From the NCBI GenBank assembly GCA_017614795.1, contig JAGABD010000017.1:1-14209 (forward strand): DNA of 14,209 bases, written 5' to 3'. The notes under the pieces were generated by a model. It had not been told where the DNA came from and made no database searches. It saw nothing but the letters and a program-made list of their open reading frames with translations. Position 1 is the first letter of the stretch. Every line of letters begins with the position of its first letter. The DNA is from Bacteroidales bacterium (GTDB taxonomy: Bacteria; Bacteroidota; Bacteroidia; Bacteroidales; UBA932). Below are positions 6,207-12,896 of the stretch, piece after piece. The translations under genes and the position numbers were made by a program.

Positions 6207-8318
6207 TTATTTTGACATTTCTAAGAGTTGTGCCACCGGAGTGATGCTCCAGTGCAGGTTATGCCTGGGCGTGTCGGTGCCTCCCGCGACCGTGCATACT
6301 ATGTACTTGTCGTTGCACACGAAGTGGGGGTGCGGGTCCGGGTGAAGGTTGGAGGCGTGGCTCTTGTCGGTAATCGCCGGCCTCGTGCTGTATATCGCTA
6401 TCCTCCGCTTCGAAACGGTGTTGTAGAAGTGGATGTCCCAGGGACAGCCCCTGTAGGCCGAGTACGAGCTGTTGTTCCTCTTCGGGGAATTGTTGTTGTC
6501 GAAGGTCCAATACTTCATGTCGACGGTCGGATTGCAGTGGGATGCCGCCAGATAGCTGCTCTCCCTGTCCCAAACCGTGGTGTAGGCGTTGGTGCGGATG
6601 TTGCGCTTGTGCATGCCCCTGGAGCACCAGTATACTACGTCTCCGTCGGCGGCCCATCCTTCGTGGCTGGCGTAATTGTTCGTCGTCGTCCTGGGATCCG
6701 GCTGGATGAGCTGCTGCCAGTTCTTCTTCATATACCACATGCGCTTGTATGTGCCGGCCCCCTCGTAGGCGCCGTCGTCCGCATACATCTGCGAACTGCT
6801 GATATCGAGAGCCATCAGCGCCTCGTCTTCGTGCACCGGGTTCGTCTGTCCGTGGGTGAAATTGTCGGGACTCGAGCCCCACTGGTCCCATTCGCCGGTA
6901 TAAAGGTTTATGAGTCCCCAATAATAGGTCGTGTTGGTGCCGTCGGATATCTGGGGGTCGATGAACACCTTGCGCTTGTCCGGAGTGAGTGTGATATGGT
7001 TGAGCATCCTCTTGATCGGTTTGCTCACGCCCGTGGGGATGATTTCGGAGGGGAAGTGCGCGAGTTCGTGGGCATATTCCGGATTGCGGAGCAGGTCGAT
7101 TCGGTAGAACACCGCGTCGCTGCCGCTGTTCCTGGTAGTGCAGTAGTACAGCTGGTCGGTTTCCGGGTCCAGATAAGGGTAGCAGTTGTTGGTCGAGGGG
7201 AAGATGTATTTCTTCCTTGTGGCGAGGTCGATCACCATTCCTTTCCTGTTCTGCGTGACTCCGCTCCACTCGTTCATGGACACGTTGGCCACCAGGAACC
7301 GCTCGTCGTCGGTGAATTCGTTGCCGGTGAAGTATAGGGTTTGGGAGTTGTCGAAGCCGAGGACCTCGTTCTTGAGGTAATAGGACTTGACTCCGGAGGT
7401 GGAATCGATGTATTCGTAGAAGAGGTCGTCGTCGAAGATGTGGCTCTTCCAGCCTGCGGGGGCGGATACGTGCTTCTCCACGGGGGCGACCAGAGGCATC
7501 GAAATCTCGTAATACTTGCCGGCGTCGAGGTTGGCTTCTTCCTTTTCCTTCGTATAGGTGTCGAGAGAGGTGGCTTCCACCGCGGCGACCTTCACGTCGA
7601 GGCTCTTGCCTTCCGGCAGGGCGATGAACACCACTCCTGTGCCGCCGTTTTCCTCATAATGGTCGGCGATGCGCCTGAAGGAGATGTCGTAGGCATAGCT
7701 GCCGAGGTCTTCGAAACTGTAGTCGGCCTGCACGCGCGTCGCGCCCTTCCAGGATACGACGTTGCGGGCGCTCAAGAACAGGAGGCTGGCGTTGAAGGGG
7801 GTGCCGTCAGGCTGCTTGAGGAAGAGCTTGAGTATAGCCTGATGCGCTTCGAAGTTCGCCGTCTGGTTCACCTTGATCCTGTTGCCGCTCACGGAGGATA
7901 CGGTAACTTTCGCCGTAGCGTGGTCGCAGTGGGTCGCTATGTAGTCGAGGGTGCCGTCCTGGTTCTTGTAGTCGGCGCAGTTCCAGCGGAGTTCGAGGAT
8001 GTCTCCGGCCTTTACCACGCCGGTGAGACTGCCCGAGAAGCAGACATTGGTCTTGCCGGTATTCTGCGTGACGAGGCTGCCTTCCAGCATCGCGCCCTGG
8101 GAGCAGTTGTATACGCTGAGGGCATCGCCCGCATTCCACGACACGGTGAGAGTCTTGCCGACGAGCGAAAGGGCCTTTGCCAGCGCTTCATCCTCCTGTC
8201 TGTCCGCCGCAAGGCTGAATTCATAGGTGCGGACCTCCGCAGAGGGCTTCATCTCCTCCTCTTTTGCGCAGGAGAGCACTAACGCCGCGAACGCGAATAT
8301 GTATGCCAGTCTTCTCAT
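6207..8318 (-). CDS. Fimbrillin-like/oligogalacturonate lyase-like (PL22) fusion lipoprotein
   Basis: A 703-aa predicted lipoprotein (lipobox LVLSC, Cys17). Residues about 30-280 are a fimbrillin-family beta-sandwich pair: YEFSLAADRQ, VSWNAGDALSVYN, CFSGSLTGVVKAGDILEL, DGTLDYIATHCDHATAKV and an NFEAHQAILKL strand are typical of FimB/Mfa2-like proteins. Residues about 290-700 look like the seven-bladed propeller of PL22 oligogalacturonide lyases, with blade motifs LNHITLTPDKRKVF (His441), SHEGWAADGDVVYW (His552), SHCNPTVDMKYW (His594) and HPDPHPHFV (His659, His663, His665). PL22 enzymes use histidines and a Gln to hold Mn2+ and cleave di- and oligogalacturonates. The histidine-rich motifs are here, but I cannot confirm every ligand. 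Known enterobacterial PL22 proteins are cytoplasmic and about 390 aa, so a lipoprotein with an added 270-residue N-terminus is unusual. It follows a 43-aa small gene by 13 bases and precedes the Ig-like lipoprotein by 9 bases. Confidence 0.75.
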   Translation of the reverse strand: MRRLAYIFAFAALVLSCAKEEEMKPSAEVRTYEFSLAADRQEDEALAKALSLVGKTLTVSWNAGDALSVYNCSQGAMLEGSLVTQNTGKTNVCFSGSLTGVVKAGDILELRWNCADYKNQDGTLDYIATHCDHATAKVTVSSVSGNRIKVNQTANFEAHQAILKLFLKQPDGTPFNASLLFLSARNVVSWKGATRVQADYSFEDLGSYAYDISFRRIADHYEENGGTGVVFIALPEGKSLDVKVAAVEATSLDTYTKEKEEANLDAGKYYEISMPLVAPVEKHVSAPAGWKSHIFDDDLFYEYIDSTSGVKSYYLKNEVLGFDNSQTLYFTGNEFTDDERFLVANVSMNEWSGVTQNRKGMVIDLATRKKYIFPSTNNCYPYLDPETDQLYYCTTRNSGSDAVFYRIDLLRNPEYAHELAHFPSEIIPTGVSKPIKRMLNHITLTPDKRKVFIDPQISDGTNTTYYWGLINLYTGEWDQWGSSPDNFTHGQTNPVHEDEALMALDISSSQMYADDGAYEGAGTYKRMWYMKKNWQQLIQPDPRTTTNNYASHEGWAADGDVVYWCSRGMHKRNIRTNAYTTVWDRESSYLAASHCNPTVDMKYWTFDNNNSPKRNNSSYSAYRGCPWDIHFYNTVSKRRIAIYSTRPAITDKSHASNLHPDPHPHFVCNDKYIVCTVAGGTDTPRHNLHWSITPVAQLLEMSK

Positions 8319-8331
8319 AAACGTCTTTCAA

Positions 8332-8463
8332 CTACCATTCTATTTCTACGGCGGAACCGTAATCGGGGCGTCCGGCAACAACGTCGCTGCCGCACAGGAA
8401 TCCCTCCGCCTGAATGTCCAATGCCTCAATGGAGGGGCTTTGATAAAATAGTTTGGTTATCAT
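8332..8463 (-). CDS. Small protein (43 aa) preceding a fimbrillin-like lipoprotein
   Basis: A 43-codon reading frame, ATG at 8463 to TAG at 8332, ends 13 bases before the start of the fimbrillin-like/PL22 lipoprotein on the same strand. The core YQSPSIEALDIQAEGFLC (residues 7-24) aligns without gaps with YPSPDVRVMEFEEQAPLC of the 46-aa gene at 1857-1997: identical Tyr, Ser, Pro, Leu and Cys, and Ile/Val, Leu/Met, Asp/Glu and Ile/Phe exchanges, then a shared Ser two residues later. It is acidic, has a single Cys, lacks a signal peptide or membrane segment, and ends in Glu-Trp. It would be the first gene of the minus-strand pectin unit, about 30 bases after a putative -7 element. Function unknown. 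Confidence 0.75.
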   Translation of the reverse strand: MITKLFYQSPSIEALDIQAEGFLCGSDVVAGRPDYGSAVEIEW

Positions 8464-8501
8464 ATACTGCCCTTCGGGCTACAATTATGTGGTACAAATG
8501 T

Positions 8502-8509
8502 CAAATATA
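8502..8509 (-). promoter_or_regulatory. Putative -7 element for the minus-strand PL22 unit
   Basis: On the minus strand the sequence reads TATATTTG, a full match to TAnnTTTG. It lies about 38 bases before the ATG of the 43-aa small gene. No good -33 TTTG is seen at the usual 19-21 base distance. It is divergent from, and only 31 bases away from, the plus-strand -7 element at 8541. Confidence 0.45.
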
Positions 8510-8540
8510 CGAATAGTATGTGAATTTTGTGCACTTTTGC

Positions 8541-8548
8541 TAACTTTG
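8541..8548 (+). promoter_or_regulatory. Putative -7 element for the barrel/GH8/GH11 unit
   Basis: TAACTTTG matches the Bacteroidota -7 consensus TAnnTTTG exactly and lies 20 bases before the ATG at 8569. TATG at 8517-8520 is 20 bases upstream and fits the -33 position with one mismatch to TTTG. This would be the promoter for the three-gene plus-strand unit. Confidence 0.5.
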
Positions 8549-8568
8549 CAAAAGTAACGATAACGATT

Positions 8569-9156
8569 ATGAAGAAACTTTTAACCGCATTCATCCTGCT
8601 TGCGCTGGCTGTCCCGGCGCTTGCCGGACTCCGTGAAGACCCTCACTCCAACTGGGTAATCCGTGGATCCGCAGCATATATCCCTTCCGTTCCGTATATC
8701 CTCCTGCCCTGGCTCGGGATTGCGGAAGCCCTTTCGGCCGACGAAGATGCCGGCGAAAAGGCGGAACTCGATTTCCCTCCCTATATGGCAGTCGAAGGCA
8801 TGTATTCGTTCAACGACCGCTGGTCGGTGGGCGCGAGCCTTGGTTATTGCGGCCTTGCTGGCAGGGTTAGAAAGGCGGACGGCACCGTGAAAGATGGCAG
8901 CAGAACTTCTCTCGTGCTGCTTCCTCTCACCGTGGTGGGACGCTGCAACTATGTCAACCACCCTGCATTCAAACTGTACGGTACCCTCGAGGCGGGCGCT
9001 ATGTTCTCCGTGTCCGGCGGTTTTTCGGTAGTGCCCGATGTCCAGATCAACCCTATCGGCACTGAATTCGGCGGACGCAGGCTGTTCGGTCTTTTCGAAC
9101 TCGGCTTCGGAATGAACTATTTCGGCGCCCGTGTCGGTATGGGCTACAGATTCTAG
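8569..9156 (+). CDS. Small outer-membrane beta-barrel protein
   Basis: A 195-aa exported protein with a standard signal peptide (MKKLLTAFILLALAVPALA, cleavage after Ala19) and no lipobox Cys. The rest alternates polar and hydrophobic/aromatic residues in the manner of an eight-stranded outer-membrane barrel: WVIRGSAAYI, YMAVEGMYSF, WSVGASLGYCGL, LVLLPLTVVGRCNY, FKLYGTLEAGAMF, LFGLFELGFGMNYF. It ends ARVGMGYRF, with the terminal Phe recognised by the BAM machinery. The ATG at 8569 is chosen because it begins the signal peptide and lies just after a promoter-like element; an in-frame GTG at 8527 would precede that element. The specific family is not recognised. It is 14 bases ahead of the GH8-like gene, so probably co-transcribed, but a link to xylan use is only inferred from position. 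Confidence 0.82.
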   Translation: MKKLLTAFILLALAVPALAGLREDPHSNWVIRGSAAYIPSVPYILLPWLGIAEALSADEDAGEKAELDFPPYMAVEGMYSFNDRWSVGASLGYCGLAGRVRKADGTVKDGSRTSLVLLPLTVVGRCNYVNHPAFKLYGTLEAGAMFSVSGGFSVVPDVQINPIGTEFGGRRLFGLFELGFGMNYFGARVGMGYRF

Positions 9157-9170
9157 AACACTTCATTCAT

Positions 9171-10475
9171 ATGGGAATCCGACGTTCATTATTGCTGGTT
9201 CCTGTCGTGTCCGCGCTGGCGCTTCTTTCATCGGCCTGCGGGAAGACACGCCATCAGCCTGATAGTCAAAAGGGAAAACAGGAGCAGGTCCAAGGGCAGC
9301 CCGAAGGGCCCTACTGCGGCCCCACACAGGAGATTGACGAGTATTCCGGGGCGTATTACACCGGCGATTACACCAGCCCGTTCAAGACATATCTCAATAA
9401 GACCGATGCGGAAATTGCTACCAAACTGGATGCGATGTGGAACCATTACTTCAAAGGCAGCAACGAACAAAAGGTCTACTTCGACAGCGGCAATGAGGCA
9501 TATATTCTGAATGTCGCGGAGAACAGCGTATATTCCGACGGCATGGCGTATGGAATGATGATTTGCGTCCAGACTGACCACAAAGAAGAATTCGACAAGC
9601 TCTGGAGGTGGACCAAGAACCATATGTGGCGCAGGAGTGGCGCTTGGAATGGTTTTTTTGCCGGGATTTGTTCTACGAACGGTTCGATCGCAGATGAAAA
9701 TCCCCACCCCAATGCGGAAATGTATTTCATTGCCTCACTGCTCTTCGCGGCAAACTACTGGAACGACGGGCAGTATATGGACGAAGCGCAGGTTATTCTC
9801 AAACAAATGTGGGAGAATCAGCAGCACAATCTCTTCAATTCTTCGTCCTATGTTATTGCATTCCTGCCGATTTCCAGCGAAATGAATTTCACGTGTCCGG
9901 CAAACTCCCTGCCGGCATTTCTCGAATTGTTTGTCCGCTGGACCGAGACGAATCAAGACAAATGGGAAAGTACGGTCAGCGCTGCGCGCACTCAGTTATA
10001 TAAAAGTTCCAATGCAAGCTCCGGTCTGTTCCCGGAGTGCGCCAACTTCGACGGTACGCCACACAGTGTCAGTTATATCTCCAACTCGGAAAAGTATTAT
10101 GTCGAAGCTATGCGCTGCGCGATGAATTTCGGGGCGGACTACTACCTGTTCGGCGTGGATGCGGCCAGGCAAACCGAAATGGCAAAGCGTATCATAGATT
10201 TCTTCGAGAAGGATGGTTACAGGCATGCCCGTTTCAACTGGGACGGCTCCAATGCTTCAGAATCCTACACCACGGGCGAGATAGGTTGCAACGCTGTGGC
10301 CTGCTACGCGCTTATGGGCCAGAATGGCTACGATGAGATAATAAAGAAGAATCTCAAAATGGCCTGGGATGAAAAATTCATGACCGGCCAGTACCGTTAC
10401 TACGACGGTCTGGTCCATTACCTCGCCATGCTCCACCTCTGCGGCAGGTTCCGCATCTGGAAACCCCAGGTTTAA
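9171..10475 (+). CDS. GH8-like lipoprotein with altered catalytic residues
   Basis: A 434-aa predicted lipoprotein (lipobox SSAC, Cys23), similar along its length to GH8 reducing-end xylose-releasing exo-oligoxylanases of the Rex type: YFDSGNEAYILNV (103-115), YGMMICVQTDHKEEFDKLWRW (127-147), YFIASLLFAANYW (185-197), GLFPECANFDGTPH (285-298), AMNFGADYYLFG (317-328) and the C-terminal RYYDGLVHYLAMLHLCGRFRIW (409-430). The usual catalytic positions are changed. The general acid Glu of the (T/S)EG-x-x-YGM motif is Asp123 (SDGMAYGM). The Asp of PDGEEYF is Asn181 (PNAEMYF). The base Asp of YDAxR is Glu312 (VEAMR). The SYHLPAF loop reads ANSLPAF. It may be an inactive carbohydrate-binding relative or an enzyme with altered chemistry. 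The frame is intact, with no sign of decay. It sits 36 bases before the GH11 gene. The fold assignment is firm; activity is uncertain. Confidence 0.85.
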   Translation: MGIRRSLLLVPVVSALALLSSACGKTRHQPDSQKGKQEQVQGQPEGPYCGPTQEIDEYSGAYYTGDYTSPFKTYLNKTDAEIATKLDAMWNHYFKGSNEQKVYFDSGNEAYILNVAENSVYSDGMAYGMMICVQTDHKEEFDKLWRWTKNHMWRRSGAWNGFFAGICSTNGSIADENPHPNAEMYFIASLLFAANYWNDGQYMDEAQVILKQMWENQQHNLFNSSSYVIAFLPISSEMNFTCPANSLPAFLELFVRWTETNQDKWESTVSAARTQLYKSSNASSGLFPECANFDGTPHSVSYISNSEKYYVEAMRCAMNFGADYYLFGVDAARQTEMAKRIIDFFEKDGYRHARFNWDGSNASESYTTGEIGCNAVACYALMGQNGYDEIIKKNLKMAWDEKFMTGQYRYYDGLVHYLAMLHLCGRFRIWKPQV

Positions 10476-10478
10476 TTC
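10453..10478 (+). repeat. 26-bp direct repeat, copy 1 (GH8 3' end)
   Basis: This copy covers the last codons of the GH8-like gene (Ile-Trp-Lys-Pro-Gln-Val-stop) and three bases beyond. The partner at 11561-11586 matches at 24 of 26 positions. The pair flanks the GH11 gene with a period of 1108 bases. Confidence 0.85.
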
Positions 10479-10511
10479 CATCTTTACGGGTGGTTAATGT
10501 AAGTTAGAATT

Positions 10512-11555
10512 ATGACCAAAAGAATAGTATTGATAGCGTTGGCGGCCCTGGCGTTGATTGCGACGGGCTGCAAGAAGAAACATCACCCGGTAGGCGGGCG
10601 CGAAGCCGAACCGGAGCAAACAATCCTTGTCATCTCCGGCGCGCCCAACTTGGCGGTGTCGGTTGGAGAAGAGTTTTCTCTAACTGTCGAGAGCCGGTCC
10701 GGCGAGGTCGATGCGCAGACTGCCGTTTGGAGTTCCTCTGACCCCGCGGTCGCAAAGGTGAATGCCACAGGCCGTGTTCTTGCTACAGGTAAGGGGAAGT
10801 GCAATATCGTGGCTACTGTCGGGGAGATTTCCAGCTGGGTTTCCGTCAGCGTGAAAGACCGTAACCCAGCCACCGACGAGATGGGGCATATAGGAAGCGG
10901 GCGTACGACGAATGGGAGGAACAACCAGTCCACGGAGTTTTCGCTTGGCGAGACCGGTTGGAAGGGAGTACTCTGGTATTCAGGCGGCAATAATTCAGTG
11001 ACATACTACGACAACGGCACGTTCAAAGCCATTTGGAGCGGGACAAACAGTTTTTATGTGGGCGTCGGATACTATTATGGAGATTCTTCGGCCACGTATT
11101 GGGATGAAATGCAGTATGACTGCTATTTCCGGCACGGCAGGACCGGATCGGCAGGCGGCTATGATTACATAGGCATCCACGGATGGACGTTGGATCCTCT
11201 CGTCGAATTCTTTATTCTCGACGACTGGTTCAACAAACCGGGGACCAATGTCCTCGGTAACAAAAAAGGTGAATTTGAGCTAGATGGCGACACGTATGAT
11301 GTCTATCAGAACACCAGAGTTCAGGCGTCATCCATTAGCGGCACGAATACGTTCCCTCAGTATTTTTCAGTCCGCAGGACCGCACGCCAAAGCGGCCATA
11401 TCGACGTTAACGCGCACTTTAAAAAATGGGCGAGCCTGGGAATGAAGATGGGGCGAGTCTACGAGCTCAAGTACTATGTCGAAACCGGCGGCGGCACCGG
11501 CACGTTCGACTGCACCTACTTCTTCATGAGCGACGGAAAGATCCGAGAGATCTGA
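10512..11555 (+). CDS. BIG2-GH11 endo-1,4-beta-xylanase lipoprotein
   Basis: A 347-aa predicted surface lipoprotein that should cut internal beta-1,4 bonds of xylan. The signal peptide ends in IATGC (Cys20), followed by Lys/His. Residues about 37-116 are a bacterial Ig-like group 2 domain (AVWSSSDPAVAKVNATGRVLA). Residues about 123-347 are a GH11 jelly roll: YYDNGTFKAIWSG, YIGIHGWTLDPLVEFFILDD with the nucleophile Glu232, YDVYQNTRVQASSISGTNTF for the thumb region, FSVRRTARQSGHIDVNAHFKKWASLGM, and YYVETGGGTGTFDCTYFF with the acid/base Glu324. Both catalytic glutamates are present. The segment around Glu324 reads VETGGGTG instead of the classical VEGYFSSG. The gene follows the GH8-like gene by 36 bases with no visible promoter and is probably co-transcribed. 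It is framed by the 26-bp direct repeat, which may mark how it arrived or was duplicated. Confidence 0.92.
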   Translation: MTKRIVLIALAALALIATGCKKKHHPVGGREAEPEQTILVISGAPNLAVSVGEEFSLTVESRSGEVDAQTAVWSSSDPAVAKVNATGRVLATGKGKCNIVATVGEISSWVSVSVKDRNPATDEMGHIGSGRTTNGRNNQSTEFSLGETGWKGVLWYSGGNNSVTYYDNGTFKAIWSGTNSFYVGVGYYYGDSSATYWDEMQYDCYFRHGRTGSAGGYDYIGIHGWTLDPLVEFFILDDWFNKPGTNVLGNKKGEFELDGDTYDVYQNTRVQASSISGTNTFPQYFSVRRTARQSGHIDVNAHFKKWASLGMKMGRVYELKYYVETGGGTGTFDCTYFFMSDGKIREI

Positions 11556-11560
11556 TGAAA

Positions 11561-11586
11561 GCATCTGGAAACCGCAGGTTTAGTTC
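11561..11586 (+). repeat. 26-bp direct repeat, copy 2 (relic of a GH8 3' end)
   Basis: This copy lies in the 30-base gap between the GH11 stop and the convergent CE7 stop, touching the latter. In one frame it would read Ile-Trp-Lys-Pro-Gln-Val-stop, the C-terminus of the GH8-like protein, although no GH8 coding sequence precedes it. It differs from copy 1 at two positions. AAACC/GGTTT within the repeat could form a small hairpin, too weak to call a terminator. Confidence 0.85.
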
Positions 11587-12896
11587 TAACGCAGGTAGGA
11601 CTCGATAGCGTCTTCCTGGTATTTATTCATTTCCTGCCGCAGGCGGGAGCGTTCTTCGCGGCCGGGGATCGAGTATTTGCCGGAGTGCCCTTTCCAGGCG
11701 CAGGGGTGGATGACCTTCGATTCGGAGGGGCAGACATTGAAGGCGGACCATACGCTTGCCGGAGGGCAGATAAGGTCGATGAGACCCACGTTCACCACCA
11801 GTCCTCCCTTGTAGTATCGCAGATAATTGCAGGCGTCGTAGTAGGGCAGAATGTCTTTCGCAGGCGTGTCGACGCCCCAGCGTTCCAGCCTGCTCGCGCG
11901 ACCTCTCAGAATGCCGCCGGCATCCCACAGCGCAGGCACGTCGACTACCACCATCGTCACGCGCGGGTCGAGTCCCGCAAGCGCCGCGCTCTGCGCTCCG
12001 CCCTGGCTCCCGCCGGTCACCAGAACCCTCTTGCCGTCCCATTCTTTGCGTGTGCACAGATAGTCGAGTGCCCGCACCAGGCGAAGGAACATCCCCCTGA
12101 AATAGAATCTTTCGTGGCCCGTTACAGGCCAGTATGCGTAGCCGTTGAGCTCTTTCTCGAGCGCTTCGTAGTAGGCGTCGTCCTGCCCGTTGAGAATGCC
12201 GTGGGCATTGATGTCCAGGGCGATGGCGCCTCCTCCCTTCTTGGCGAAACTTACCGCCCTCTGCACGCTTGCCTTGGTGTAGGGTGCCGTGAGAGCCCCC
12301 GCGCTGTGCGCGTAGATGGCGATGGGGAGGCTGTGCTTCCTGGCATTGCGGGGCAGGGCGAGATACCCTCTTGCCGGGCGGAAGTCGAGGCAATTTATCT
12401 CGAGGTCGTAGCAAATGTATTTCTCGCCGTCTTTGCCGGGGACTTCCACGGGGATGAGTTTCACCTTCATCTTTTGCGACCGCATCCGCTTGAGCTGTCC
12501 GTCCCAGAAGTCGCGGAAGTCAGCCGGCTCGTCGAATCCGGGTAGAAATTCTTCGGGCGCTACTACGGCTCCCACCGTGGTCGAATCTTTCAGGTTAGAG
12601 GGATTGGCAAGCAGTATCATCAGCGCGGTGGCTTCATCGTAGGAAGCGCTGAAAACTTCGGTCCTTCCCGCCTGCAACTGCACTTCGCCCGCGCTTTGCA
12701 GCTTGCCGTTGCGGTAGATTTTCATCAGCGCCGGCACCTGCCTGTCGGCATCGGCATACACCTTTATCGTCTCGCCTTTGGCGTAGACGCTCTCGATGCC
12801 CTTGTCGGTGGAAAGGTATACGCTCTCCAGAAAGGATTGCCCGAAGGCCGCGCAGACGGCCATCAGGCCTGCAAATATGCAAATCGCCCTTTTCAT
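11586..12896 (-). CDS. CE7-family acetyl xylan esterase (AXE1), secreted
   Basis: A 436-aa alpha/beta hydrolase that should remove acetyl groups from xylan or xylo-oligosaccharides (CE7, which includes cephalosporin-C deacetylases). The N-terminus is a signal peptide, probably cleaved after AAFG (Gly19), with no lipobox, so the enzyme is probably periplasmic or released. Residues about 22-112 form a beta-rich N-terminal extension. The catalytic domain covers about 113-436: LPGFDEPADFRDFWDGQL, a DINAHG loop (228-233), the nucleophile elbow GGSQGG (Ser297), GLIDLICPPASVW with the acid Asp374, and AWKGHSGKY with His404. The triad is complete and the length fits Bacteroidota members with the N-terminal extension. 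Its ATG overlaps the stop codon of the upstream FISUMP lipoprotein by four bases (ATGA), which suggests translational coupling. It converges with the GH11 gene; deacetylation would open xylan to that enzyme. Confidence 0.92.
   Translation of the reverse strand: MKRAICIFAGLMAVCAAFGQSFLESVYLSTDKGIESVYAKGETIKVYADADRQVPALMKIYRNGKLQSAGEVQLQAGRTEVFSASYDEATALMILLANPSNLKDSTTVGAVVAPEEFLPGFDEPADFRDFWDGQLKRMRSQKMKVKLIPVEVPGKDGEKYICYDLEINCLDFRPARGYLALPRNARKHSLPIAIYAHSAGALTAPYTKASVQRAVSFAKKGGGAIALDINAHGILNGQDDAYYEALEKELNGYAYWPVTGHERFYFRGMFLRLVRALDYLCTRKEWDGKRVLVTGGSQGGAQSAALAGLDPRVTMVVVDVPALWDAGGILRGRASRLERWGVDTPAKDILPYYDACNYLRYYKGGLVVNVGLIDLICPPASVWSAFNVCPSESKVIHPCAWKGHSGKYSIPGREERSRLRQEMNKYQEDAIESYLR

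Noticed and set aside
6228..8282. Long plus-strand open frames (369 and 313 codons) opposite the PL22-like gene
   Set aside because: Val/Gly/Arg-rich translations without domains, antisense to a gene with a lipobox and fimbrillin-like and propeller motifs.
8527..8568. GTG at 8527 as start of the barrel protein
   Set aside because: It adds 14 residues before a textbook signal peptide and lies upstream of the -7 element at 8541.
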